A stretch of 38,713 nucleotides of DNA from Thermodesulfovibrionales bacterium (GCA_030017995.1 JASEGS010000016.1:1-38713), one strand, 5' to 3'. Shown: positions 1 to 7,879, numbered from the stretch's first letter. The notes: a model not told the origin generated them from the sequence alone. Numbers and translations: made by a program.

Positions 1-57
1 TCGCATTGATAAAGACTTTGAAGCCGTGCCTGCTTTGCTTGATTACGGATTATGGGA
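1..57. repeat. Diverged direct repeat, left copy
   Basis: This stretch shares long blocks with 38571-38629 near the other end of the window. Both begin TCGCATTGATAAAG and both contain AAGCCGTGCCTGCTTTGCT followed by a GATT-type tail. The right copy carries about 17 extra bases between the blocks. The left copy lies just downstream of the Klenow-like gene on its transcribed side. No ORF explains it. It looks like a dispersed intergenic repeat; the remaining bases up to 113 hold only a small hairpin (GCAGA/TCTGC, 75-88). Confidence 0.6.
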
Positions 58-113
58 ACCGACAATCAGCATCGCAGAAAGGTCTGCTGTAGTTCTGCAG
101 TTGTATTGCTCTG

Positions 114-1931
114 CTAATGTGCCTCTGCCCAGTTCCTGCCCCATCCAATCTCGACTTTCAGCGGCACTTTGAGGGAAAGGGCGTGTTCCATTTCATGTTT
201 AACTATTTCCTTTACAGCATCTATCTCTTCTTCAGGCACTTCAAAGAGAAGTTCATCATGTATCTGAAGGGTCATCTTTGTTTTGAGGTTTGTGTCCTTG
301 AGTCTTTTATGGATATTTATCATCGCTATCTTTATCAAATCTGCTGCAGTGCCTTGAACAGGTGTGTTTATCGCCAGCCTCTCTGCTTGCTGCCTGATAT
401 TTGCATTGGCGCTGTTTATTTCCGGTATCGGCCTCTTCCTTCCCATCAATGTGGCGACATAAGCGCTTTCTTTAGCCGCTTCAATTGTGCTGTTCATATA
501 GTTTCTCACTCCGGCGTGTTTGTCGAAATAGCGGTTTATAAAGTCCGCAGCCTCTTTAGGGGAGATGTTGAGGGCTTCTGATAATCCAAAAGGGCTTATG
601 CCGTAGACAACACCGAAATTTACGGTCTTTGCAACTCTCCTCATGTCTCCTGTAACGGCATTTTCCGGGATTCCGAATATCTCCGATGCGGTTTTGGAGT
701 GTATGTCCATATCTTTTTTGAAGGCATCAATAAGTCCTTCATCATTGCTCATGTGTGCAAGTATTCTTAGTTCAATCTGCGAATAATCAGCAGAGAGAAG
801 GGCGCATCCGTCGGCTGCTATGAAAACTTCCCTTATCCTTATTCCCCATTCCCCACGGATAGGAATGTTCTGGAGATTAGGCTCGCTGCTACTCAGCCTT
901 CCTGTTGCAGTAACAGTTTGGTTAAATGATGTGTGGATCCTGCCTGTTCTTTTATTGATAAGTTTTGGCAGTGCATCCGCGTATGTTGTCTTTAACTTAT
1001 ACAATGTCCTGTAGTTAAGGATTTCCATTGGAAGCTCATGGGTCTTCGCCAGTTCTTCAAGGACATCCATTCCTGTGGAATAACCGGTTTTTGTTTTCTT
1101 TAATGGCTTCAGGCCGATTTTCTCAAATAGTATTTTTTGTAATTGTTGCGGTGAGTTTATATTGAAGCTCTCGCCGGCAATGGTATATATCCTTGATTCT
1201 ATGCCCCCCAATTCCCTGTCCAGTTCTTTTGACAGATCCTCAAGCTTGTTTTTGTTAATCTTTATTCCGGCCTCTTCCATGTCTGCAAGTACATAGATCA
1301 GAGGCATTTCTATCTCGAAATACAATTTATCGAGCCCTTGGTCTTTAAGTTTTTTAAAGAGGATATCTTTTAATTCCATTGCGAGCGCCGCATCCTCGGC
1401 AGCATATTGTGTTGCCTCGTCTATTGGCACATCAGAGAAGGAATGCCTCTTGCCTAAAACCTCTGTGAACGGTCTTTTTTTATGCAGGAGATATTCAAGC
1501 CCCACGCTTTCAAGGCTGTGGTCCGGTTTGTTCGGATTTAACAAATAAGAGGCGAGCATGGTGTTATAAAGAATTCCTTTTACATGGACTCCTTCTTTTC
1601 GCATTATAAGAATGTCGTATTTTAGGTTGTGGCCTATTTTGGGGATCGCCTCATCTTCGAGGACTTTTTTTAATATAGCGATTGCTTCAGGCACATTCGC
1701 TCTGTGAGAATGCCTTATCGGAACATAATATGCCCTGCCTTTTTCCCTGCATAATGCAATGCCGACAATAGAATCAGATACCGGATTCCTGCCTGTTGCC
1801 TCTATGTCGAAAGAGAGTTCAGTAATAGATGATGACTGGCGGGCGATAGGAGACGGGGGCGACGGTGTTTCAGAAATAGTTTGACCTGTTTCATGTCCTT
1901 TGCTGCTTTTAAAAAGAGAAAATTGCTCCAT
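114..1931 (-). CDS. polA: DNA polymerase I, Klenow-like fragment (3'-5' exonuclease plus polymerase)
   Basis: 605 residues corresponding to the large (Klenow) fragment of DNA polymerase I, which fills gaps and proofreads in repair and Okazaki-fragment processing. The exonuclease domain (about 36-190) keeps its metal ligands: FDIEATG, GHNLKYD and YAAEDA. The polymerase domain has motif A SADYSQIELR (Asp382), motif B RRVAKTVNFGVVYG and motif C QIHDELLFEV (Asp559), so it looks fully catalytic. The 5'-nuclease domain is missing here and is encoded separately at 3367-4284, same strand, upstream. The first 35 residues, rich in Ser and Pro, do not look like the family. The ATG has no clear Shine-Dalgarno, and in-frame TGA TAA stops sit just upstream, so translation starts afresh. 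Either this is a natural two-protein Pol I or insertion broke an ancestral gene. Confidence 0.95.
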   Translation of the reverse strand: MEQFSLFKSSKGHETGQTISETPSPPSPIARQSSSITELSFDIEATGRNPVSDSIVGIALCREKGRAYYVPIRHSHRANVPEAIAILKKVLEDEAIPKIGHNLKYDILIMRKEGVHVKGILYNTMLASYLLNPNKPDHSLESVGLEYLLHKKRPFTEVLGKRHSFSDVPIDEATQYAAEDAALAMELKDILFKKLKDQGLDKLYFEIEMPLIYVLADMEEAGIKINKNKLEDLSKELDRELGGIESRIYTIAGESFNINSPQQLQKILFEKIGLKPLKKTKTGYSTGMDVLEELAKTHELPMEILNYRTLYKLKTTYADALPKLINKRTGRIHTSFNQTVTATGRLSSSEPNLQNIPIRGEWGIRIREVFIAADGCALLSADYSQIELRILAHMSNDEGLIDAFKKDMDIHSKTASEIFGIPENAVTGDMRRVAKTVNFGVVYGISPFGLSEALNISPKEAADFINRYFDKHAGVRNYMNSTIEAAKESAYVATLMGRKRPIPEINSANANIRQQAERLAINTPVQGTAADLIKIAMINIHKRLKDTNLKTKMTLQIHDELLFEVPEEEIDAVKEIVKHEMEHALSLKVPLKVEIGWGRNWAEAH

Positions 1932-2014
1932 GCCGGTAGTTTATCAGAAGCTGAAGCTGCATACAAAGGGAATAAAGTTGCGAAAAATATTCATGGATGC
2001 CATAAGGGTATAAA

Positions 2015-2185
2015 TCACTGCTGTTTTCCATAAAGCGCATCGAGCGGGCTTTGCGGAGCGTTCTTCATATCGCGTATAACATGGGTATAAATCATCGTTG
2101 TTTCAACATTTTTGTGTCCGAGAAGGCTCTGCACCTCCCTTATATTGACTCCGTTCTGAAGCAGGTGCGTTGCAAAACTATGCAT
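2015..2185 (-). pseudogene. Truncated integron-type tyrosine recombinase (C-terminal remnant)
   Basis: Reading the minus strand gives about 57 codons that match the C-terminal end of tyrosine recombinases. They contain [11 protein letters not shown], then [19 protein letters not shown], then SPLDAL before a TGA stop. The LGH histidine and the TMIYTHV tyrosine are present. The upstream catalytic Arg of the usual LRHSFATH block is replaced (LMHSFATH), and an in-frame TAG lies at 2204-2206, so the N-terminal three quarters are gone. The SPLDAL tail after the tyrosine is typical of integron integrases (IntI) rather than XerC/D. It lies between the two halves of polA, pointing toward the Klenow-like gene. 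It cannot be an active recombinase. Confidence 0.85.
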
Positions 2186-2465
2186 CAGGAGCAAGCTTTC
2201 CTTCTACAAGGAACTTTTGAAACGATTATTTTTAGAGCCAGACAATTTTGCCACATTTTCCGCCATTTTGTTTTTTATCATAAAATACGAAATAGTGGAA
2301 ATAACTGTAATTGATTTTGTGGCATTTTTCTATTTTAAAAATCCTTCGGATGTGCTATATTTTAATCAGTTTTAGGGAAATACGGCAGTTCGTATAGTAA
2401 TTGTTAGACATTGAAGAATAAAGAATCATTGCCACTCTAATACTAATTTGGGAGTTTTTAACTCT
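2186..2465. other. AT-rich non-coding stretch beside the integrase remnant
   Basis: I see no credible gene here. The stretch is markedly AT-rich compared with its surroundings. It holds GTTAGAC at 2404-2410, which fits the integron core-site pattern GTTRRRY, but I cannot find the paired inverse core or the hairpin arms of an attC site. It could be the decayed attI side of the integrase remnant. A 12-base direct repeat, GGGTATAAATCA, occurs at 2006-2017 and again at 2085-2096, inside the remnant. Confidence 0.4.
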
Positions 2466-2657
2466 ATGTTAACCTACGAAGTTAAATTTCCAGGTGAACT
2501 AAATCGCAACTGGCCAGATGACATGAAAATTACTCTTGTGGATTGCGAATTTTCGACAAGAGATGGCCCTAAGGTAACTAAAGGGGACGGTTCTCTTTAT
2601 TTGACAAGTGGGGAAGAAGATGATAAATTTGAAACATGCCAAGGACAGCAAGAGTAG
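2466..2657 (+). CDS. Short hypothetical ORF running into the transposase element
   Basis: A 63-codon frame from ATG 2466 (an upstream in-frame start exists at 2448). It begins MLTYEVKFPGELNRNW and does not resemble a family I recognise. Its last third runs through the left 24-bp inverted repeat of the RAYT element and overlaps the transposase start, so only about the first 38 codons can be native. It lies in the position and orientation a gene cassette would have next to the integrase remnant. It is either a gene truncated by the element or a chance frame. No Shine-Dalgarno is evident. Confidence 0.25.
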   Translation: MLTYEVKFPGELNRNWPDDMKITLVDCEFSTRDGPKVTKGDGSLYLTSGEEDDKFETCQGQQE

Positions 2658-3345
2658 CTCCAAGAGAGCATGTATATCATGTTCTGACAAGAGGTAATAA
2701 CCGACAGGACGTATTTGAAGACGAAGAAGACTTCAGGAAATATCTGGAGTTGCTCCTTCGTTATAAAGAGAAAAACAAGTTCAAGTTGTATCACTACGCT
2801 CTGATGACCAACCATGTGCATTTAGTAGTTGAGCCATCAGAAGGCGGGGGAAGTTTATCTGAAATAATGAAGGGAATCAACCTTGCTTATGCTCAGCACT
2901 ATAAACGCAAATATAACCATACGGGACATTTCTGGCAGGACAGATACAAGAGCATCATCATTTCAAAAGACGACTATCTGCTTGCCTGCGGCAGCTATGC
3001 GGAACTGAATCCGGTACGTGCAAAGATGGTGGAAGACCCGAAGGAGTATACATGGAGCAGTTACAGGGTATATGCCTACGGAAAGAGGGATATGCTTGTT
3101 GATGAGCATCCGGTCTACCTTCAGTTATCGAAAGATGAAGGGGAACGGAAGAAGAAATATAGAGAGTTTGTAAGAGGGATGCTCAAAGAAAAAGAGGCAA
3201 TGAAAGGAGAGATGGATAGGCGGATAGTATATGGCAATGACACTTTTGTGCAGGAGATGACGGCGGCATATAAGATTTCTGAAAGAATAAGGCAAATGGG
3301 GAGACAAAAAGGCTGGAGGAAAAATAAAGAGAACCGTCCCCTTTA
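2579..3345 (+). mobile_element. RAYT (REP-associated IS200-like) element with perfect terminal inverted repeats
   Basis: A perfect 24-bp inverted repeat bounds the transposase gene: left arm 2579-2602, right arm 3322-3345, with core AAAGGGGACGGTTCTC. The complementarity stops exactly at both ends, which defines a 767-bp unit. The transposase stop codon lies inside the right arm. Only one copy of the arms is seen outside this pair, namely none, so the window gives no evidence of recent spread. The unit lies between the two polA halves, 21 bases from the end of the 5'-nuclease gene. Confidence 0.85.
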
Positions 3346-3346
3346 A
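2636..3346 (+). CDS. REP-associated tyrosine transposase (Y1 family)
   Basis: 236 residues of the Y1_Tnp / TnpA-REP family, single-strand DNA transposases that cut with one tyrosine and act on REP-like hairpins. The start MPRTARVAPREHVYHVLTRG, the HUH metal motif in MTNHVHLVV, the tyrosine region NLAYAQHYKRKY, the GHFWQDRYKS block and YAELNPVRAKMV are all present, so the enzyme looks intact. The C-terminal 60 residues are highly charged (Lys, Glu, Arg). No strong Shine-Dalgarno precedes the ATG. It lies inside the 24-bp inverted repeats and ends within the right one. Family members are often domesticated, single-copy genes. Confidence 0.93.
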   Translation: MPRTARVAPREHVYHVLTRGNNRQDVFEDEEDFRKYLELLLRYKEKNKFKLYHYALMTNHVHLVVEPSEGGGSLSEIMKGINLAYAQHYKRKYNHTGHFWQDRYKSIIISKDDYLLACGSYAELNPVRAKMVEDPKEYTWSSYRVYAYGKRDMLVDEHPVYLQLSKDEGERKKKYREFVRGMLKEKEAMKGEMDRRIVYGNDTFVQEMTAAYKISERIRQMGRQKGWRKNKENRPL

Positions 3347-3366
3347 CGCATGAAGGGAAGTGAATT

Positions 3367-4284
3367 TTAAATCCCCAAAGCTTTCATCAATTCGTCTTTA
3401 TCCATAATAGTCTTGTATTGTCCACGCGGTTTATATCCACTTGAAGGGACGAGCTTTATCAGGCTTTTGAATTCAAACTCTGTGAACAGGCGGAGGAGAG
3501 ATGTCCAATCAGGCTCTTTCATTGCCATTTCATGAATGTTTACATCCACAGGCATGTTTGTATCAATGGTCGCAAGGGTTCTGCTAATCCTGATGCTTTC
3601 TATATTGTCTGCTATCATCTTTCTCAGTCGGTCGTTTTTAATATTTTCAGGATGTTCGATTAGTTCATCGAGACCGCTCACTTTTGAGAGGAGTTCCTTT
3701 GCTGTTTTTTCACCTATGCCTTTAACTCCGGGTATGTTGTCAATTGCATCGCCTGTTATTGCCATGAACTCAGGAATCCTTTCAGGAGGCACGCCGAAAC
3801 GCTCTTTCACATGGCTTTCATCAATGATTAAATCCTTCATCGGGTCGTAAATCTTTATGCCTTTCCCGACCGCCTGCATCATATCTTTGTCTCCGCTGAG
3901 TATGAATACCTGCGCTCCTTGAGAAGCAGCTTTCTTCGCGATAGTGCAGATTATGTCGTCAGCCTCATACCCAGGAATCTCAAAGGCAGGTATTTTAAAG
4001 CCTTTTATTATTTGCTTTATATATGGAATCTGTAAAACCAGATCATTAGGCGTCTCGGGCCTCTGAGCCTTGTATTCCTCGTAAATCTTATGGCGTTCGG
4101 TAGGCTCTTTTGAATCAAATGCAATTGCGATCGCATCCGGCTTTTTCTCCCGGATTATCTTCATTATCATATTCGTAAAGCCGTATATGGCGTTTGTGGG
4201 GAAGCCCTTTGAGTTCGTCAGTCCCCTGATAGCGTGAAATGCCCTGTAAAAGTATGAGTTGCCGTCAATCAGGTAAAGGTTCAT
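3367..4284 (-). CDS. polA: DNA polymerase I 5'-nuclease domain as a separate protein
   Basis: 305 residues equal to the N-terminal flap/5'-3' exonuclease domain of Pol I, which removes RNA primers and flaps. It opens MNLYLIDGNSYFYRAFHA and keeps the acidic metal site: FDSKEPTERH, GYEADDII, LSGDKDMMQ and ITGDAIDNIPGVKGIG with its helix-hairpin-helix. It ends at YKTIMDKDELMKALGI. In intact Pol I that position is the linker just before the first exonuclease strand, and the next domain appears 1.4 kb downstream at 1931. The break therefore sits at the natural Klenow boundary and costs neither protein catalytic residues. The ATG is 5 bases after an extended -10, so the message is probably leaderless. 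Confidence 0.95.
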   Translation of the reverse strand: MNLYLIDGNSYFYRAFHAIRGLTNSKGFPTNAIYGFTNMIMKIIREKKPDAIAIAFDSKEPTERHKIYEEYKAQRPETPNDLVLQIPYIKQIIKGFKIPAFEIPGYEADDIICTIAKKAASQGAQVFILSGDKDMMQAVGKGIKIYDPMKDLIIDESHVKERFGVPPERIPEFMAITGDAIDNIPGVKGIGEKTAKELLSKVSGLDELIEHPENIKNDRLRKMIADNIESIRISRTLATIDTNMPVDVNIHEMAMKEPDWTSLLRLFTEFEFKSLIKLVPSSGYKPRGQYKTIMDKDELMKALGI

Positions 4285-4289
4285 TTATG

Positions 4290-4298
4290 ATTATATCA
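4290..4298 (-). promoter_or_regulatory. Extended -10 promoter of the 5'-nuclease gene, leaderless
   Basis: On the minus strand TGATATAAT (TG-N-TATAAT) is followed by five bases and then the ATG at 4284. The expected transcription start falls on or within two bases of the ATG, and no Shine-Dalgarno is present. No good -35 is visible, consistent with an extended -10. Confidence 0.55.
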
Positions 4299-4342
4299 GA
4301 AAAGCTGTTGAGCTTTTTAAGATATTTTCAGTACAGTATCAA

Positions 4343-4993
4343 ATGTCCATTAAGCTTATAATCTTTGACCTTGACGGAACGCTTGTTGATTCGAGCATTG
4401 ACATCTGCAATGCCATAAATTATGCAATAAAGCCATACGGGGTGCAGCCTATAACGGTGCAGGAGACCATAAGCCTTGTGGGAGAGGGCATTACAAGGCT
4501 CATGGAAAAGGTGATAGAAAGGGAAGGAATAAGCGCTGACAGGGATGAGTTGACCGAAAGGTTTCTTAAATACTATTCATCTCATCTGATTGACAACACT
4601 ACTGTCTATCCCGGAGTTATAGAGACATTGAAAAAACTGAACAACCATAAAAAGGCCGTGATCTCCAATAAGAGAGAGGTCCTTTCAATAAGGACGCTCG
4701 ATGAGCTCGGTATTTTGGAATATCTCGATCTCGTTGTCGGAAGCGATACAATGGCTGAGAGAAAGCCTTCTCCGGTGCCGCTGCAATATGCCATGGAAAA
4801 GCTCGGCGCAGCTCCTGATGAAACCGTTATTGTCGGTGACAGCAATTTCGATATCGAGGCCGGCAAAGCAGCAGGGATAAAGACAGTAGCGGTAACTTAC
4901 GGCTACAGGCCACTGGACTTATTAAAGGGCGCTGATTTTATAATAGATAGGATGGATGCACTGATAGATATATTAAGGAGGAGGTTGAAATAG
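4343..4993 (+). CDS. gph: Phosphoglycolate phosphatase-like HAD hydrolase
   Basis: 216 residues of the HAD superfamily, PGP/Gph branch, which dephosphorylates phosphoglycolate or related small phosphoesters in the cytoplasm. Motif I is FDLDGTLVDS near the N-terminus with the nucleophilic Asp. Motif II is AVISNKRE, motif III the Lys around ERKPSPVPL, and motif IV VGDSNFDIEAGKAAG. A helical cap lies between residues 15 and 85. The gene is divergent from the polA 5'-nuclease gene and its stop touches the ATG of cooC with no gap, so the two are co-transcribed. Substrate is by family only. No Shine-Dalgarno is seen before the ATG. Confidence 0.88.
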   Translation: MSIKLIIFDLDGTLVDSSIDICNAINYAIKPYGVQPITVQETISLVGEGITRLMEKVIEREGISADRDELTERFLKYYSSHLIDNTTVYPGVIETLKKLNNHKKAVISNKREVLSIRTLDELGILEYLDLVVGSDTMAERKPSPVPLQYAMEKLGAAPDETVIVGDSNFDIEAGKAAGIKTVAVTYGYRPLDLLKGADFIIDRMDALIDILRRRLK

Positions 4994-5761
4994 ATGGGGT
5001 TTACAATAGCGTTTGCGGGTAAGGGCGGGACAGGTAAAACCTCCCTTGCAGGGTTGACAATAAAATATCTTTTAAGCAAGAGAAACGGACCTGTGCTTGC
5101 GGTTGATGCAGACAGCAACGCATGCCTTAACGAAGCGCTCGGAATAAAAATCCATGCGACTATTGGCAAGCTACGCGAGGAGTCGCTTCAGGCTGTGAGA
5201 GGAGGCGGGGACAGGCCGGGCGGCATGTCCATGGAGCAGTTGTTCGATTATCAGGTGCAGCAGTCAATTATAGAGGCGGAGGGCTTTGATCTTATGGTCA
5301 TGGGAAGGCCTGAGGGACCCGGCTGTTACTGCGCCGCGAATAATATTATAAGGAAATATACCGATATTTTGTCCGACAAATATCCTTATGTAGTTATAGA
5401 CAATGAAGCGGGAATGGAGCATTTGAGCAGGAGGACTACCCACAAGGTTGATCTTCTTATCATAGTCAGCGATCCCACATATAAGGGTATTCTGACAGCA
5501 AAGAGGATAAATGATCTTGTGGATGAACTTAAGCTTGATGTTGACCGACGTGTGCTGATAATCAACAGGGTTGTCGGAGAAGAAGGCGAACAACTCAAAA
5601 AGACGGCTGAAGGCTTCGGCATCAATGTGGCTGGTCTTGTGCCTCAGGATGAGATGATATTCAAGTTCGACCTTGAAGGCAAGCCGGTTTTTAAGCTCCC
5701 AGAAAATGCCATATCTGTTCAGGTATTTTTTAATGCGCTTCAGTCATTGCAGATACCATAG
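4994..5761 (+). CDS. cooC: CooC-type nickel-insertion ATPase (first copy)
   Basis: 255 residues of the MinD/SIMIBI ATPase family used to mature the nickel cluster of CO dehydrogenase (CooC) or acetyl-CoA synthase (AcsF). The deviant P-loop GKGGTGKT spans residues 9-16 with the extra Lys10. Cys111 and Cys113 form the CxC pair that binds metal across the CooC dimer (Cys112/Cys114 in the Carboxydothermus protein). Switch regions VDADSN and DNEAGMEH are present. A Shine-Dalgarno (AAGGAGGAGG) lies within the end of gph. It stands immediately before the acs operon, so acting on CooS or AcsB is the natural inference. Which of the two it serves cannot be told from sequence alone. Confidence 0.9.
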   Translation: MGFTIAFAGKGGTGKTSLAGLTIKYLLSKRNGPVLAVDADSNACLNEALGIKIHATIGKLREESLQAVRGGGDRPGGMSMEQLFDYQVQQSIIEAEGFDLMVMGRPEGPGCYCAANNIIRKYTDILSDKYPYVVIDNEAGMEHLSRRTTHKVDLLIIVSDPTYKGILTAKRINDLVDELKLDVDRRVLIINRVVGEEGEQLKKTAEGFGINVAGLVPQDEMIFKFDLEGKPVFKLPENAISVQVFFNALQSLQIP

Positions 5762-5770
5762 ATTTAGTGT

Positions 5771-5806
5771 CCGTTGCCAGTGTCCGCTATGGACAACGGA
5801 AAACGG
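5771..5806. repeat. Imperfect hairpin spacer between cooC and acsE
   Basis: Left arm CCGTTGCCAGTGTCC (5771-5785) faces GGACAACGGAAAACGG (5791-5806) across GCTAT, with one gap. AGTGTCCG is repeated at 5766 and 5779. There is no T-run, so this is not a standard terminator. It resembles the other word-repeat spacers in this window. Confidence 0.5.
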
Positions 5807-5862
5807 TCGCGGTTAACAAAATTATGGTTTTATAAAATAAACAAATAGCCTAAAGTCTTTAC

Positions 5863-5891
5863 TTGACACAGGATTTGTGTTAATTTAAAAA
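5863..5891 (+). promoter_or_regulatory. Candidate promoter of the acs operon with an overlapping palindrome
   Basis: TTGACA at 5863-5868 and TAAAAA at 5886-5891 are 17 bases apart. The -35 is the start of a near-palindrome TTGACACA-N5-TGTGTTAA (5863-5883, 7 of 8 positions paired), which would place a regulator over the -35 and spacer. The spacing and symmetry resemble sites of CRP/FNR-like or TetR-like dimers, but I cannot assign a family. Confidence 0.5.
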
Positions 5892-5982
5892 CTCACTAAT
5901 CATAATCCGGCTTTACAGGGTTTTTACTTTTCACCTTAAATAACAGTTAGATTGCATTTTGCAGCGAAAGGAGAGCATAAAG

Positions 5983-6840
5983 ATGTTGATAATAGGGGAA
6001 AAATTAAGCATTATTGCCAAACGGGTTAGAGAGGCGATGATAAAAAAAGACAAAGGCCCGATTCAGGAGATTGCTATTCGGCAATGGAAAGAAGGCTCCG
6101 GCATGATTGACGCGAACATAGGCCCTGCGGAGGACGGCGGCGAAGAATTGATGCAGTGGATGGTTACAACAATTCAGGAAGTTGTCCCACTGCCTGTATG
6201 TCTTGACACCACAAATTATCAGGCAATAGAGGCTGGGTTGAGGGTCCATAATAATGAATGGGGAAGGCCTTTGATAAATTCTACTTCAAATGACCCGGAG
6301 AGGTTCCCTATCCTTGAGCTTGCAGCAAAATATAATTCACAGGTAATCGGCCTTACGGTGGGCAAGGGCGGACTTCCCGCCGATGCCGGAGAAAGGGCTG
6401 CGATAGCAGCGGAGATAATGGCGAGGGCAATGGAATACGGCGTGCCGCTCGAGGATATTTACCTTGACCCTCTTGTGCTTCAGATCGCGACATCTCAGGA
6501 TCACGCTCTTAAAGTCATCGAGGCTATAAAGATGTTTCAGGAAATGAACGACCCTGCCATGAAGACAGTTGTAGGACTGAGCAATATTTCCAACGGCTGC
6601 CCCAAGCACATAAGGCCGATATTGAATAAATACTATTTTATAATGCTGATGAATGCAGGCCTTACTGCCGCCATTGCTGATGCCCATGAGATGGCAGAGG
6701 CTATGCAGGAGAAAAAGTTGATTGATGATGTTCTGGCGGGAAAGACTCTTGCTGATGCCGCTAAAATGACAGAGATAACAAAGACCCTCGATGTCATCAT
6801 GGGCAAGACCCTTTATGCGCATTCATATTTAGAAATGTAA
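5983..6840 (+). CDS. acsE: Methyl-THF:corrinoid iron-sulfur protein methyltransferase
   Basis: 285 residues. AcsE is a pterin-binding TIM barrel that moves the methyl group from 5-methyl-tetrahydrofolate to Co(I) of the corrinoid iron-sulfur protein AcsCD. Pterin-site residues are visible: Asp75 in LDTTN, Asn99 in NSTSND, Asp162 in LDPLVLQ and Asn201 in LSNISNG. Length is close to the Moorella enzyme. I use ATG 5983, preceded by AAAGGAG nine bases upstream, rather than the TTG at 5959, which lies before that Shine-Dalgarno. It is the first gene of acsE-acsD-acsC-acsB-cooS. Confidence 0.96.
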   Translation: MLIIGEKLSIIAKRVREAMIKKDKGPIQEIAIRQWKEGSGMIDANIGPAEDGGEELMQWMVTTIQEVVPLPVCLDTTNYQAIEAGLRVHNNEWGRPLINSTSNDPERFPILELAAKYNSQVIGLTVGKGGLPADAGERAAIAAEIMARAMEYGVPLEDIYLDPLVLQIATSQDHALKVIEAIKMFQEMNDPAMKTVVGLSNISNGCPKHIRPILNKYYFIMLMNAGLTAAIADAHEMAEAMQEKKLIDDVLAGKTLADAAKMTEITKTLDVIMGKTLYAHSYLEM

Positions 6841-6846
6841 AAAAAA

Positions 6847-6923
6847 CCGTGATAAGTTATGCGTAATGGGTAATGAGTAGATAATTTCTCAACTCATCAC
6901 GCATCACGGATTACGGATAACGG
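6847..6923. repeat. Inverted heptamer array between acsE and acsD
   Basis: Arms 6847-6878 and 6892-6923 pair at 24 of 32 positions. Each arm is about four and a half tandem copies of the heptamer NNGTNAT, for example GCGTAAT and GGGTAAT; all eight mismatches fall at variable heptamer positions. The right arm runs directly into the Shine-Dalgarno GGAGG of acsD. There is no T-run and no ORF. Confidence 0.75.
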
Positions 6924-6931
6924 AGGTTAAT

Positions 6932-7870
6932 ATGGCTTTTGTTGCACCAAAGGAAACATATTCAGGCAAGGTGTTTGAAGTAACTATAGGGGCTGACAAG
7001 ACAGCTGTTTTCGGAGGAGAAAATGTCCTTCCATTCTATTCATTTGAGGGTAATGTTCCTCACAAGCCAGTAATAGCCTATGAGATTCAGGATGTCCCGC
7101 CTGAGGACTGGCCTGAAACTGTTAAAAATGTTTATGAAGGGGTATCCGGAGATCCTGTAACATGGGCAAAGTACTGTCAGGATAAGCTTAATGCTCAGGC
7201 AATAGCGCTAAGGCTGGTCGGCACTCATCCGGACAGGGAAAACCGCTCTTCTGAGGATGCAGCAAAGACAGTGAAGGATGTGCTTTCAGCAATAAATGTC
7301 CCCTTGATAATACTGGGTAGCAATCATATAGAAAAGGATTCATCTGTGCTGGTAGCTGTTTCTGAGGCTGCAAAGGGTAAAAACTGTATTATCGGAAAGG
7401 CGCAAGAAGGAAATTATAAGACTATCGCTGCTGCTGCAATGGCGAACAATCATAAGCTCATAGCCATGTCAGAGCTCGATATAAACCTCTCAAAGCAGTT
7501 GAATATATTAATAACACAGATGGGTTTTGATAAGGAGAGGCTAATAACGGACCCGATGTGCTCGGCGCTTGGATACGGGCTTGAATATACATATTCGGTT
7601 ATGGAGAGGATAAGACTTGCGGCATTGGCACAGAACGATGCGACAATGCAGCCGCCCATGCTTGCGGATGTTGGCATGTATGTATGGAAGATAAAAGAAA
7701 CCCAGGCATCGGAAGCCGATCTTCCGATGTGGGGCTCCCTGAAAGAAAGGGGAATAGCATGGGAGACTGTAACTGCTGGCTCTTTGCTGATATCAGGAGC
7801 GGAGTTTCTGATAATGAGGCATCCAGAAGCTATAGCGGCTGTAGAAAAATTCATAGAAGAGTTAATGTAG
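6932..7870 (+). CDS. acsD: Corrinoid iron-sulfur protein, small subunit
   Basis: 312 residues, matching the small (beta) subunit of the corrinoid iron-sulfur protein. It is a TIM-barrel protein that pairs with AcsC and holds the corrinoid at the interface during methyl transfer to acetyl-CoA synthase. Family blocks seen include the N-terminal YSGKVFEVTIG and GGENVLPFYSFEG, ALRLVGTHPD, LGSNHIEKDS and PMCSALGYGLEYTYSVMERI. It has no metal cysteine motif, as expected. A strong GGAGG precedes the ATG. Nine bases separate it from acsC, so expression of the two subunits is coupled. Confidence 0.96.
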   Translation: MAFVAPKETYSGKVFEVTIGADKTAVFGGENVLPFYSFEGNVPHKPVIAYEIQDVPPEDWPETVKNVYEGVSGDPVTWAKYCQDKLNAQAIALRLVGTHPDRENRSSEDAAKTVKDVLSAINVPLIILGSNHIEKDSSVLVAVSEAAKGKNCIIGKAQEGNYKTIAAAAMANNHKLIAMSELDINLSKQLNILITQMGFDKERLITDPMCSALGYGLEYTYSVMERIRLAALAQNDATMQPPMLADVGMYVWKIKETQASEADLPMWGSLKERGIAWETVTAGSLLISGAEFLIMRHPEAIAAVEKFIEELM

Positions 7871-7879
7871 GAGGACGAC

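Noticed and set aside
117-581. 154-codon plus-strand ORF at the window start
   Set aside because: It is the antisense of the polymerase domain motifs B and C region and has no ribosome site.
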